From Corynebacterium minutissimum (lineage in GTDB: Bacteria; Actinomycetota; Actinomycetes; Mycobacteriales; Mycobacteriaceae), in NCBI RefSeq assembly GCF_016889765.1, contig NZ_CP069533.1, positions 806,001 to 870,000 of the forward strand: DNA of 64,000 bases. The letters run 5' to 3'. Under the pieces are notes generated by a model. That model searched no databases and was not told the DNA's origin. It saw nothing but the letters and a program-made list of their open reading frames with translations. Below, piece by piece: positions 52,360-61,602 of the stretch. Made by a program: the position numbers and the translations under genes. Position 1 is the first letter of the stretch, and each line of letters opens with the position of its first letter.

Positions 52360-53196
52360 GTGACCGTCATCCATCTCAGCCGTACCGTCGTGCGCCTCGC
52401 CGCCGTGACAGGCGTCGTGTTGGCTATGTGGCTGGCGGATTCTGCAGTGGCCATGCATGCAGAACACACCGTGGCCCAGAAGGCGAAGGCCAGCTCGCAG
52501 CTGGACAATACCCCGGACGTCTTCATCGGTGGTGTGCCTTTTACTGCTGCGGCACTCACCACAGAGATCCCCTACATCGAGGTCAACTCCTCCGACGTCG
52601 AGGTGCCCAAGCTTGGCATGGTGAATGCCTCGACCACCCTGCGTGATATCACCATTCGTCCCGAGCAGCTCTTCAACGGTGAATTTGAGGGCTCCCCTGT
52701 CTCGACGTACACACGAAGCATTAGCCTCGATGGCGTCGCGCTGGGCCGCTTGCTGGGAATTACGGACTTGTCCATTGCCAACCCAGATGACATGTCCCCT
52801 GCTGGCGGTTCGTCCGCCGAAGCAGAGCTGACCGGCACGCTCCCCGGAGATACCACCAAATCCACCGCCACCGTCACCCTGCGGCTCGTGGGCCCAGAAT
52901 TCCGCATGAGCGTCTATGGTACGGACGATGAACGTCTCCAGAAGGCCTTTAGCTTGGTACTGGACACACGCGAACTGCCGCTGCCTTCGCAAGCCACCTC
53001 GGTGAAATTACATGGCGGTTCCATTTCCTTCGAGGTACAGCGCCGCAACATCACGCTCAAGACCACGCAGCTTTCGCCGCTCGAAATCGACGGTTCGGAG
53101 GAGAAGGCTGTAGAAGACGCCGCACAGAAGGCCCAGGACACCGCCAACGAGGTGGGCAGTGCGCCGACGACACCTCCCAGCTGGCGCCGGAACTAG
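52360..53196 (+). CDS. LmeA-family (DUF2993) exported phospholipid-binding protein
   Basis: About 278 residues. A membrane anchor or signal runs from about 8 to 28 ([18 protein letters not shown]), followed by a beta-rich DUF2993 domain with SPxxxFIGGVPFTAAALT-like start and repeated T-V-x-L strands, and an Ala/Glu/Lys C-terminal helix with a short proline tail. M. smegmatis LmeA binds phospholipid and affects lipomannan elongation; the same role here is inference. GTG 52360 overlaps no better start and follows a TAGTAA-like -10. It diverges from mshD by 33 bp. Confidence 0.8.
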   Translation: MTVIHLSRTVVRLAAVTGVVLAMWLADSAVAMHAEHTVAQKAKASSQLDNTPDVFIGGVPFTAAALTTEIPYIEVNSSDVEVPKLGMVNASTTLRDITIRPEQLFNGEFEGSPVSTYTRSISLDGVALGRLLGITDLSIANPDDMSPAGGSSAEAELTGTLPGDTTKSTATVTLRLVGPEFRMSVYGTDDERLQKAFSLVLDTRELPLPSQATSVKLHGGSISFEVQRRNITLKTTQLSPLEIDGSEEKAVEDAAQKAQDTANEVGSAPTTPPSWRRN

Positions 53197-53244
53197 CGGA
53201 ACTAGCGTGTGGACGCTCTACTCACCGCGGGCGTCACCAGCCGC

Positions 53245-54285
53245 TTACTTAATGCGGATAAAGTCTCGCAGCACTTCCCGGATTGTGCGCTGGGACGCCG
53301 GGCGCGGATCAATCGGTGCGAAAACCTCGAGTGCATTCGGCACTGACTCGATGTGGATTGTCGTGAAGGTACCTTCCGATTCGCCATCGGCCTGGAAGCG
53401 GTGCGGCTCAGGACATTCCAAGTCCACTTCAGCGGCATCTTCAAAGTGCAAGGTACGAGCATCCGTTATCTTGTTGAGCCAATGACGGCGATCCACACCA
53501 AAGAGGTGGAGGACGCCCACCAATCCATCAAAGCCGTGTAGGTCAGAGACACCGAATAACCCGAGGCCCTGGTCGAAAGAGTTACGCGGATTCGTCACCA
53601 CCGGAAGCGGGCCCAGGAAGGTCCACGGGTTGGTGTTGGAGGTGAACATGAGCGGCACGTTATCCGCCTTGAACGTGTTTCCAGAGCGCGACACCGCACG
53701 CACATTGATGCGCGGCGGGCGGATACGGGCGCGCTGGTAGGCCTGAAACGACACTGCCAGATAGCGCAGCGGGGTGGCAGAAAAGCCCTTCTCACGAGCA
53801 CGATCCACACGTGCCAGCACGTCCGCATCCAAGCCGAAGCCAGCGTTGACCGCAAACCAGCGATCATTCCATGTGCCGAGGAAGACTTCACGGCGAATAT
53901 CACGATCCAGCATGCGCGCCAGCACGTGTGCGGCTTCAACGGGGGTGTTGGGGAAACCGAGAGCGCGGACGAATACGTTAGCGGAACCAGTCGGGATGAC
54001 TGCTAAGGCTGGAATGTCCTGTGGGGACGGCCGCGACTGTGCATCTACAGGTCCGAGCAGACCATTGACAATCTCATTGACTGTTCCGTCGCCTCCGAAG
54101 GCCAAGATAACGTCATAGTCCTCCCTGGTCATACCACGAACCATTTCCTCAGCATGGCCTGGGTAGTGAGTAAATTGCGTCAGCAGACGCAGTCCCTCCA
54201 CGCCACGGATGATGGGCAGCACCTCTCGGAAGAGAGCCGCATTCTGGCTGGTGGAATTCGGATTAGAAATGAGCAACACGCGCAT
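53245..54285 (-). CDS. Diacylglycerol-kinase-family lipid kinase
   Basis: 346 residues. GGDGTVNEIVNGL at about 64-76 is the ATP-binding motif of the DAGK catalytic domain; IPTGSANVFVRALGFP and NAGFGLDADV complete it. A second beta-sandwich domain follows. Close actinobacterial relatives phosphorylate diacylglycerol or sphingoid-like bases; phosphatidate recycling is the most likely role. ATG 54285 is near the divergent FABP-like gene (64 bp). Confidence 0.9.
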   Translation of the reverse strand: MRVLLISNPNSTSQNAALFREVLPIIRGVEGLRLLTQFTHYPGHAEEMVRGMTREDYDVILAFGGDGTVNEIVNGLLGPVDAQSRPSPQDIPALAVIPTGSANVFVRALGFPNTPVEAAHVLARMLDRDIRREVFLGTWNDRWFAVNAGFGLDADVLARVDRAREKGFSATPLRYLAVSFQAYQRARIRPPRINVRAVSRSGNTFKADNVPLMFTSNTNPWTFLGPLPVVTNPRNSFDQGLGLFGVSDLHGFDGLVGVLHLFGVDRRHWLNKITDARTLHFEDAAEVDLECPEPHRFQADGESEGTFTTIHIESVPNALEVFAPIDPRPASQRTIREVLRDFIRIK

Positions 54286-54348
54286 GCCACACCAGGGTAC
54301 TGGAGCCTAGTGGTTGCCGTACCCCCGGCACGACTACGCTGGGGCAGC

Positions 54349-55032
54349 ATGAGCGAACAGAACAATGAACACAACGAGTCCCAGGACCGCCGGGACGCGC
54401 ACCCGGAAAACACCAAGATTGATGGCAACGACGCTGTCAACCAGGCCGCCGAAGCCTGGAAAGATGCTGCCTCCCGCAACATCCCTACCGTGGACGTGGC
54501 TGAGAACCCGCTTCCGGATGAAACCGCTAACCTTCGCCAAGGCCCGTCGCTGCACGATGGCCTGCTGGGCCTGCTCCCCCTCGTCGGCGTATGGCAGGGC
54601 GAGGGCCAGGCCCACAGCACTGATGGCGAGCAGTACGCTTTTGGCCAGCAGCTCATTATTGCGCACGATGGTGAGAACTACCTGACGTACACCTCCCGAA
54701 CCTGGAAGATCGACACCGAGGGCAACCCGACTGGCCCCGACGTCCGCGAGTCCGGTTTCTGGCGCATTTCCCTCAAGGATGAAATCGAGATGACCTATAC
54801 CTCTTCTAATGGCGTCAACGAGATCTTCTATGGGTCGCTGTTCAACGAGCGCGCCTGGCAGCTCGAATCGGCCTCGACCATGGTGACTGAAACTGGACCG
54901 ACCAACCTGGGCCCCGGCAAGCGCATGTACGGCCTCATGCCGAATAACAACCTGGGTTGGGTAGATGAGCGCCTCGTCGATGGTGAGATGCGCCCCTTCA
55001 TGTCCGCCGAGCTCACCCGCGTCGCGGGCTAA
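54349..55032 (+). CDS. Ferric nitrobindin-like (FABP-fold) protein
   Basis: 227 residues. An acidic N-terminal tail of 60 is followed by a ten-strand beta-barrel with GVWQGEGQ, the G-x-W-x-G-x-G family motif. Nitrobindins bind heme through a C-terminal His in a P-H-L-x-A-x-L segment; here the position reads PFMSAELTRV, so the His is Phe. UniProt notes the same loss in related corynebacterial entries, as I recall. Without heme, peroxynitrite isomerase activity is doubtful. ATG 54349 lies 8 nt after TACGCT: leaderless. Confidence 0.85.
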   Translation: MSEQNNEHNESQDRRDAHPENTKIDGNDAVNQAAEAWKDAASRNIPTVDVAENPLPDETANLRQGPSLHDGLLGLLPLVGVWQGEGQAHSTDGEQYAFGQQLIIAHDGENYLTYTSRTWKIDTEGNPTGPDVRESGFWRISLKDEIEMTYTSSNGVNEIFYGSLFNERAWQLESASTMVTETGPTNLGPGKRMYGLMPNNNLGWVDERLVDGEMRPFMSAELTRVAG

Positions 55033-55072
55033 TAACCCAACTACACGTCAAGGAACTCTGAGGGGGAAGTGA

Positions 55073-55951
55073 TTAGCGGGCCAGTGAGGCGTCGATAAGC
55101 CCGCGGATCTCCTCCGCATTCCCCGGCGCCTTGAGTTTCACATCATCGAGGCGGGTCACACGCACCGCCGTGCGCACAGAGGAGACCAACCACACCGAAT
55201 CCGCACCCTGCAGATCCTCTACGGTGAGTGCCTTAGCCTTGCACCGAAAACCCTGTTCGGTGGCGTGCTCAAACAGTGCTGCCTGCGTTGTGCCGGGCAG
55301 GATCCCCTTGCCCGCCGGTGTGCGCATTTTCGAGCCCTTGACGGCCACGACTGTCGACGTCGCCCCTTCCAACACCAGTCCCGTCTCCGGGTCCGTAAAA
55401 ATGACGTCATCGAAGCCGCGCTCGCGCGCGAGCCGCAGCGTGGCCATGGTCGCTGCATAGTTCAGCGTTTTTGCCGGCAGCTCCTCCGCCACGTGCCACA
55501 GGCGCGGCGTGCTCATCACCTTCACACCCGTCTCGCGTTGCTTGCGCACATCCTCCGGAATGGACTGAACGACGACCCATGCTGAGGGCACGCCCGTCGA
55601 CGCCCTGCCGCGTGTATAAGTCCACGTGCACTTGGCTTCCGGCAGAACATGATCACTAGCTACGGTCCCGCAGAAATCCGCAATAGCCATCTGCGTTGCC
55701 TCTTCCCACTTGTGCATCGGCGGTTCTGGTAGGTCAAGCGCGCGGGCAGACTGGGCAAAACGTTCAGCGTGGCGCTGGAAATTCGCTGCCTTCCCATCGC
55801 GCACGAGGAGGGATTCAAAGATGCCATCGCCGCGGGTGACCACAGCATCATCCCAGTGCACCAGGGGCAGGCTCGGCATGTGCCGTCTTACCGACCCTCC
55901 AAAAGGTTCAACAACATAGATGACCGGCTCTTTCCTGGGCTGAAGGCTCAT
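55073..55951 (-). CDS. pabC: Aminodeoxychorismate lyase, class IV transaminase fold
   Basis: 292 residues. PLP Lys161 in AKTLNYA, RGDGIFESL near the N-terminus and the EGATSTVVAV phosphate loop mark fold-type IV. PabC makes 4-aminobenzoate for folate. D-amino-acid or branched-chain transaminase activity cannot be excluded from motifs alone. It diverges from ygfZ, a folate-dependent Fe-S factor, by 30 bp, a pairing common in Actinobacteria. Confidence 0.88.
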   Translation of the reverse strand: MSLQPRKEPVIYVVEPFGGSVRRHMPSLPLVHWDDAVVTRGDGIFESLLVRDGKAANFQRHAERFAQSARALDLPEPPMHKWEEATQMAIADFCGTVASDHVLPEAKCTWTYTRGRASTGVPSAWVVVQSIPEDVRKQRETGVKVMSTPRLWHVAEELPAKTLNYAATMATLRLARERGFDDVIFTDPETGLVLEGATSTVVAVKGSKMRTPAGKGILPGTTQAALFEHATEQGFRCKAKALTVEDLQGADSVWLVSSVRTAVRVTRLDDVKLKAPGNAEEIRGLIDASLAR

Positions 55952-55981
55952 AGGTTCGATTATGCCCTACTATCGGGAGAC

Positions 55982-57043
55982 GTGAGTTACTCTTCGCCGC
56001 TTCTTTCCCGGCCCGGAGCCGCTGAGCTTCAGGGCGCCACGCTTGTCGACGTCTCCGGGGTCCCCTGGCACTACGAAAACCCCCTGGTAGAGCAGCGCGT
56101 CGTGGAGACCGGCTCCGCAATTATTGACCGCTCGCACCGCCGCGTCATCGCCGTCTCAGGTCCGGATGCCAAGGCTTTTCTCCACAATTTGCTGAGCCAG
56201 AAGCTCGATGACGTTCAGGCAGGCTTTGCCGCCGGCGCCGCGGACCTCGATATACAAGGCCACGTGCTGCACCACATGGATCTGGTTTTCACGGGCGAGA
56301 CCTTCTTCCTCGACGTCCCTGCAGCGCAATTCGACTTTCTCAAGGATTTCCTCACGAAGATGATCTTTTGGTCCAAGGTCACCGTGGACGAGGCTGACCT
56401 CGCCGTCATCTCCGTGCTGGGCATTCCCCTCCCGGCACCAGCTGCCACCGTGGCTGAACGCGCCGTTTTCTGGCCCGGCTGCCCGCGCCAGGATATCCTC
56501 GTCCCGCGCGCCGAGCTCTCCGCCGCTGTGACCGAGCTAGAGTCCCACGGCGGCAGCGTGGCAGGTCTGATGACCTTTACCGCTGAACGAGTCAAAGCCC
56601 GCGAACCCGAACTCGCTGCTGACCTCGACGGCAAAACCATCCCCCACGAGGTTCCGCACTGGATCCGCCGCAGCGATGACCGCCCCGCCTTCGTCCACTT
56701 GGAGAAGGGCTGCTACCGCGGCCAAGAGACGGTGGCCCGCGTGGAGAACCTCGGCCGTTCGCCGCGCCTGCTCGTCTTGCTCTACCTCGACGGCTCCGCC
56801 CCTGAAGCCCCCGAACCGGGCGCCGACATCACGCTCGGTGGGCGCCGAGTAGGGCGCCTGGGCACCGTAGTGGACGATTGCGACCTTGGCCCTATCGGGC
56901 TGGGCTTGGTCAAGCGCAGTGCTCTAAACCAGGGTGATTTTTCTATTGGTCCAGTTGCCGCGTCCGTCGAGCCAGATTCCATCCCCCAGGATGAAGGACC
57001 TAAGGCAGGACGCGCTGCCGTGAACCGCTTACGCGGCCGGTAG
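55982..57043 (+). CDS. ygfZ: YgfZ/IbaG-associated folate-binding protein
   Basis: 353 residues with a GcvT-like fold and the YgfZ signature KGCYRGQE near residue 240. YgfZ supports repair or assembly of certain Fe-S enzymes with tetrahydrofolate. GTG 55982 lies 8 nt after TACTAT with GGGAGA too near for a ribosome site, so a leaderless start is likely. The frame remains open far upstream across pabC; that part is not coding. Confidence 0.88.
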   Translation: MSYSSPLLSRPGAAELQGATLVDVSGVPWHYENPLVEQRVVETGSAIIDRSHRRVIAVSGPDAKAFLHNLLSQKLDDVQAGFAAGAADLDIQGHVLHHMDLVFTGETFFLDVPAAQFDFLKDFLTKMIFWSKVTVDEADLAVISVLGIPLPAPAATVAERAVFWPGCPRQDILVPRAELSAAVTELESHGGSVAGLMTFTAERVKAREPELAADLDGKTIPHEVPHWIRRSDDRPAFVHLEKGCYRGQETVARVENLGRSPRLLVLLYLDGSAPEAPEPGADITLGGRRVGRLGTVVDDCDLGPIGLGLVKRSALNQGDFSIGPVAASVEPDSIPQDEGPKAGRAAVNRLRGR

Positions 57044-57230
57044 TGGTATATCGCACACGACCCCATCGCCACGGCGTATAGCACTTTTTTAGCCCGCCGC
57101 TGGGGGTAGTTCGGAATTTTTTCGTCACACACGCTATGGTGTCTTACAGGAACATACACATATCTGACTAAGACGATGGGGCGGCCAAGAATCCCTGGCC
57201 CGCCCTACACACCTCAAGGGGGTCATGCAC

Positions 57231-57443
57231 ATGGGACGCGGACGCGCAAAGGCAAAGCAGACCAAAGTTGCACGCCAGCTGAAGTACAATTCGCCCGAAA
57301 TGGATCTGGACTCTCTCCAGCGCGAGCTCGCTTCGCAGCATTCCCGCAACAACGAGGATGACCAGTACTCGGAGTACGCCGATTATGGCGAGGATGACTG
57401 GGACTCGGACGAGTGGGATGAGGACGATTCCGACGAGCGCTAA
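57231..57443 (+). CDS. DUF3073 small acidic-tailed protein
   Basis: 70 residues: a basic N-terminus MGRGRAKAKQTKVARQLKY, then a strongly acidic C-terminus of repeated D/E/Y (DDWDSDEWDEDDSDE). This is the DUF3073 family, widespread in Actinobacteria and of unknown role. ATG 57231 has AAGGGGG at 8-nt spacing; ATG 57225 is too close. A terminator follows. Confidence 0.92.
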   Translation: MGRGRAKAKQTKVARQLKYNSPEMDLDSLQRELASQHSRNNEDDQYSEYADYGEDDWDSDEWDEDDSDER

Positions 57444-57466
57444 GCTCAACTCTCAGCACGTACGCG

Positions 57467-57517
57467 AAAGGCCGGCGGCCCCCATTCCCTCTCAGGGATG
57501 AGGCCACCGGCCTTTCC
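57467..57517. terminator. Terminator between the DUF3073 gene and purM
   Basis: GAAAGGCCGG and GGCC on the left pair with GGCC and CCGGCCTTTC on the right, with short U-runs on both strands. It ends both convergent genes. Confidence 0.85.
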
Positions 57518-57546
57518 GTTCCTGTACTCCACCGAGGTGTAGGTTT

Positions 57547-58599
57547 TTAGAAACCTGGGTGCTCGCCCGTCATCACCACGCGCGGCTCACCCTCCTGTGC
57601 GGCGCGTACGGTGCCCAATTCCCAGGCCTCGACGTGGCGGGCGGCCATCATAGCCAGAGCGCGCTCGCGATCTTCTGGGGCGACGACGGCAATCATGCCC
57701 ACGCCCATGTTGAAGGTCTTCTCCATTTCCTCGAGGGCAACCTTGCCCACGGAGGAAATGGTCTTAAAGATCTGACCCGGAGTCCACGTCGAGCGGCTAA
57801 CCTCAGCGGTCAGGCCTTCCGGGATAACGCGCTCCAGGTTTCCGGCAAGTCCGCCTCCGGTGACGTGGCAGAAAGTAGACACTGCGCACTCGGAGGTCAG
57901 CGCCAGGCAATCCTTGGCATAAATGCGGGTCGGCTCCAGCAGCTCCTCACCAAGGGTTCGGCCGAGGTCCTCCATGTAGCCGTCGAGCGGCAGACCAGCC
58001 TGTTCCAGCAGGACGTAGCGAGCCAGCGAGTAGCCGTTGGAGTGCAGGCCGGAGGATTTCATGGCAATGAGCACGTCGCCATCACTGACCTTGTCCGGGC
58101 CCAGCAGCTCATCGGCTTCCACGACGCCCACGGCGGTGGCGGACACGTCGTACTCCTCCTTGCCCATAACACCTGGGTGCTCAGCGGTCTCGCCGCCGAG
58201 GAGTGCCGCGCCTGCCTGGACGCAGCCTTCAGCAATACCTTTGACGATGTCCGCAATCTTTTCCGGAACCACCTCACCAACGGCAATGTAGTCCTGCAGG
58301 AAAAGCGGCTCCGCGCCGCACACCACAAGGTCGTCAACGCACATGGCAACCAAGTCGATGCCAATGGTGTCGTGCTTGTCCATCGCCTGGGCCACGGCAA
58401 GCTTGGTGCCCACGCCATCAGAGCCGGCAGCGAGGATCGGCTCTTTGTACTCTCCCAGCTTGAACAGCCCGGCAAAGCCCCCGAGCCCACCCATGACTTC
58501 CGGGCGGGTGGCGCGCTGAGCGTGCGGGGTAATCAGCTTTACCGCGCGGTCGCCTTCCTCGATGTTGACGCCGGCGGCTGCATACGTGTTGTCGCTCAT
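57547..58599 (-). CDS. purM: Phosphoribosylformylglycinamidine cyclo-ligase
   Basis: 350 residues. Glycine-rich GSDGVGTKLAVAQAM, the DDLVVCGAEPLFLQDY segment and GGETAEHPGVM are AIR-synthetase marks. It makes aminoimidazole ribotide in purine synthesis and lies 14 nt behind purF in the same operon. Confidence 0.97.
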   Translation of the reverse strand: MSDNTYAAAGVNIEEGDRAVKLITPHAQRATRPEVMGGLGGFAGLFKLGEYKEPILAAGSDGVGTKLAVAQAMDKHDTIGIDLVAMCVDDLVVCGAEPLFLQDYIAVGEVVPEKIADIVKGIAEGCVQAGAALLGGETAEHPGVMGKEEYDVSATAVGVVEADELLGPDKVSDGDVLIAMKSSGLHSNGYSLARYVLLEQAGLPLDGYMEDLGRTLGEELLEPTRIYAKDCLALTSECAVSTFCHVTGGGLAGNLERVIPEGLTAEVSRSTWTPGQIFKTISSVGKVALEEMEKTFNMGVGMIAVVAPEDRERALAMMAARHVEAWELGTVRAAQEGEPRVVMTGEHPGF

Positions 58600-58613
58600 G
58601 AGTGAACTAGTCC

Positions 58614-60131
58614 TTACTCGTTAGTCGTGGTCGAGCCCTGCAAGGTGCGCACGGCCTCAGCGTTGGGGTTACCGGCGGGAAGGCCGAGCGGGTAGTTGCC
58701 ATCGAAGCAGGCACAGCACAGTTCATTGCGCGGCTGCTCAGTAGCGGCCACCATCTCATCGATGGAGACAAAGCCCAGGGAGTCTGCACCAATGGCGGTG
58801 CAAATGGTCTGGGCAACTTCCTCTGGGTCATCGGAAGGGTTGGCGTTGGCGATGAGCTCGCCTGGGGAGGCGAAGTCGATGCCGTAGAAACACGGCCATT
58901 TCACTGGCGGCGAGGCAATACGAACGTGCACCTCGGCCGCGCCGGCCTCACGCAGCATGCGGATAAGCGCGCGCTGAGTGTTGCCACGCACGATGGAATC
59001 ATCCACCACCACGATGGATTTTCCGTCGATCACTTCACGCAGCGGGTTGAGTTTGAGACGAATACCCATCTGGCGCTGGGACTGCGTGGGCTGAATAAAG
59101 GTGCGGCCTACGTAAGAGTTCTTCACTAGGCCATGCGCGAAGGTCAGACCGGATTCGCGGGCATATCCCACGGCTGCGGGGTTTCCGGATTCAGGCACGG
59201 GGATAACCATGTCCGCATCAGGCGCGGGGTACTGCCGCGCTAGACGACGTCCAATCTCCACCCGCGTCGCATTGACCGAACGGCCCTTGATGTTCGTGTC
59301 TGGGCGCGCCAAGTACACGTACTCGAAGACGCAGCCATGACGCTTAGGTTCTGCGAAGCGCTCAGAGCGGATACCAGTCTCATCGATGGCGATGAGCTCA
59401 CCGGGTTCAATCTCACGAATGAACTGCGCGCCCACAATGTCAAGAGCACAGGTCTCACTGGCCACGACCCAGCCCGTGTTCAGTCGGCCCAGGGCGAGCG
59501 GGCGCACTCCATGCGGGTCACGCGCAGCGTAGAGCGTGTGGCCATCAGTGAAGGTGAGGCAGAAGGCGCCTTTGACCTCAGGAAGCAGCTGCAGGGCCGA
59601 GTCAAAGACGGAGGTGTCATCCGAGACACCGTCGGCAAGCAGCAGAGACAAGCACATAGAGTCCGAGACGGACTCTTCCTGCGGTTTGGCAAGCCCACGC
59701 TCCACGGCTTCCGCACGCAACTCCAGATAGTTCACCAGGTTGCCGTTGTGACCCAACGCGATGTCGACGCCACTGGGCGAGGTCCCGAACATCGGCTGCA
59801 CATTGGACCATTCCTTGCCGCCGGCCGTGGAGTAGCGCGTGTGGCCCACCGCCACGTTGCCGTGCAGAGACGTCAAAATGGACTCATCGAAAACGTTGGA
59901 CACGAGGCCCATGTCTTTGAAAACCACGATGCGGTCATCATCGCCCACCGCAATGCCCGCAGCTTCCTGGCCACGATGTTGGAGAGCAAAGAGACCGAAG
60001 TAGGTCAGCTTGGACACCTCTTCCCCCGGTGCCCAGACGCCGAAAACGCCGCATTCTTCACGGGGCTCTGGATCGTGGAGAGGATCCTCCGATAACGGCT
60101 TAGTCTTGCTCTGGACGTGTTCAGCTACCAC
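58614..60131 (-). CDS. purF: Amidophosphoribosyltransferase
   Basis: 505 residues. A short propeptide precedes Cys27 (EECGVFG), which becomes the N-terminal nucleophile of the glutaminase domain after cleavage. The PRTase motif is VVVDDSIVRGNT. Late cysteines (FDGNYPLG, CACFDG region) suggest the Fe-S-type enzyme of B. subtilis and Actinobacteria. GTG 60131 follows AGGA by 9 nt. Committed step of purine synthesis, paired with purM. Confidence 0.96.
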   Translation of the reverse strand: MVAEHVQSKTKPLSEDPLHDPEPREECGVFGVWAPGEEVSKLTYFGLFALQHRGQEAAGIAVGDDDRIVVFKDMGLVSNVFDESILTSLHGNVAVGHTRYSTAGGKEWSNVQPMFGTSPSGVDIALGHNGNLVNYLELRAEAVERGLAKPQEESVSDSMCLSLLLADGVSDDTSVFDSALQLLPEVKGAFCLTFTDGHTLYAARDPHGVRPLALGRLNTGWVVASETCALDIVGAQFIREIEPGELIAIDETGIRSERFAEPKRHGCVFEYVYLARPDTNIKGRSVNATRVEIGRRLARQYPAPDADMVIPVPESGNPAAVGYARESGLTFAHGLVKNSYVGRTFIQPTQSQRQMGIRLKLNPLREVIDGKSIVVVDDSIVRGNTQRALIRMLREAGAAEVHVRIASPPVKWPCFYGIDFASPGELIANANPSDDPEEVAQTICTAIGADSLGFVSIDEMVAATEQPRNELCCACFDGNYPLGLPAGNPNAEAVRTLQGSTTTNE

Positions 60132-60141
60132 GGCGCCAATC

Positions 60142-60546
60142 CTAGTCGTTTCGGTCTGTGAAAACTAACGGAATGATGGGCAGCCACTCCGCGATCTCGT
60201 GCGCGCGGGATCCAGAGGCCTCCAGACGCGAGCTGGCTAGCGCCTGTTCCCAGGACAACAGGCCGGTGGCCAGCTGCAACCAGGTGAGCGGATCCGTCTC
60301 CACCACATTTGGAGGGGTACCACGGGTATGGCGCGGTCCCTCGATGCACTGAACTGCCACGAATGGGGGGACTCGCAGCTCGACCGAATGGCCCGGCGCG
60401 TCCGCCTCGAGCGTGCGCGCGGTGGTGCGCGTGGCCTGCGCGAGTGCGGTGCGACCTGGTTTTTCTACCTCTCCAGGGTTTCGAATCCAGTCCGCGACGG
60501 CCTCCACGGCGGCGCGGGTGGTGGCGGCATCAACGGCCTTCTTCAT
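60142..60546 (-). CDS. SCP2-like sterol carrier family protein
   Basis: 134 residues. The C-terminal half (VELRVPPFVAVQCIEGPRH, then TWLQLATGLLSWEQAL) matches the short bacterial SCP2-like domain often found beside purF in Actinobacteria. Its ligand is not known. The stop is 10 nt before the purF start, so it may be the first gene of the purF-purM operon. Confidence 0.8.
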   Translation of the reverse strand: MKKAVDAATTRAAVEAVADWIRNPGEVEKPGRTALAQATRTTARTLEADAPGHSVELRVPPFVAVQCIEGPRHTRGTPPNVVETDPLTWLQLATGLLSWEQALASSRLEASGSRAHEIAEWLPIIPLVFTDRND

Positions 60547-60579
60547 CGGTGAAGCACTCTCCCTGCTACTTTCTTATCC

Positions 60580-61602
60580 ATGTCACCAACTCTGTCGGAA
60601 GAAAAGAACCCGGTACAAACCGGGAAGTCCCCTGCCATCACGCTGCGTTTTATGGCTGCGCCCACCGATCTCACGATTGCTGGCGCCCAGGGCATCGGCG
60701 GCGGCCGTGTCTTGGAGTGGATCGATAAGGCGGCCTACGCCTGCGCAGTGCAGTGGTCGGGAACCTACTGTGTGACAGCCTACGTGGGTCACATCCATTT
60801 CACACGCCCCATCCCCTCCGGCCACCTCGTGGAGGTTCGCTCCCGCATCGCCATGACTGGTCGCTCCTCCATGCACATCGTCAACGAAGTGCTCTCTGCT
60901 GACCCACGCGATGGCATCTTTACCCGCGCGTGTGACTGCCTCGTCATTTTCGTGGCCAAGGACACCGAGACAGGAAAATCCGTTCCGGTACCGCCGCTGC
61001 AGCCGGAATCCACGGAACATCAGCGTGTGTGGGAAGCCGCTGAGTCACGTATTGAGCTGCGTCAGGCCATCGAGGAAGAGATGGAGAAGCAGACGTATGA
61101 CGGTCCTTCAGACGCACCACGCATGATCAACCGATTTTTGGCCAAGCCTACCGACGTCAACTGGGGAGGAAACGTCCACGGCGGCACCGCGATGGAGTGG
61201 ATCGATGAAGCGGGTTCTGCGTGCACGATGGAATGGTCAGGCGAGCACACCGTGGCGGTCTATGCCGGCGGTATTCGCTTCTATCGCCCGATTCACATTG
61301 GTGACCTTATTGAAGTCGATGCCCGCATGATGCGTACCGACGCCCGCTCCATGCAGATGTCGGTACACGTGCGCTCCGGCAACCCCCGCGGCGGCCGCGA
61401 GCAGCTACAGACCGCTATCCACGCGACGGTGTCCTACATGGCTATGGATGCCGACTGGCAGCCGCTGGCGGCCCGCCAGTTCACTCCTCGCACCGAAGAG
61501 GATAAGCGCCTCTGGGAGCACGCCGGCATCCTGCGCGGGCTGCGCGGCAAATACTCCCCGAAACCCTTGGTGGTGGCGCCGAAGCACCAGCACGTGGATT
61601 AA
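60580..61602 (+). CDS. Acyl-CoA thioesterase, double hotdog
   Basis: 340 residues with two repeats of the hotdog domain: GGGRVLEWIDKAAYACA and GGTAMEWIDEAGSACT mark the substrate helix in each, and both have the H-x-x-x-RPI strand. This is the YciA/BFIT type acyl-CoA hydrolase. The first repeat has Gly where the second has H/N (NVHGGTAM), so the second is probably the active site set. ATG 60580 lies 7 nt after TACTTT: leaderless. Overlaps the MaoC gene by 4 nt at the stop. Confidence 0.88.
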   Translation: MSPTLSEEKNPVQTGKSPAITLRFMAAPTDLTIAGAQGIGGGRVLEWIDKAAYACAVQWSGTYCVTAYVGHIHFTRPIPSGHLVEVRSRIAMTGRSSMHIVNEVLSADPRDGIFTRACDCLVIFVAKDTETGKSVPVPPLQPESTEHQRVWEAAESRIELRQAIEEEMEKQTYDGPSDAPRMINRFLAKPTDVNWGGNVHGGTAMEWIDEAGSACTMEWSGEHTVAVYAGGIRFYRPIHIGDLIEVDARMMRTDARSMQMSVHVRSGNPRGGREQLQTAIHATVSYMAMDADWQPLAARQFTPRTEEDKRLWEHAGILRGLRGKYSPKPLVVAPKHQHVD

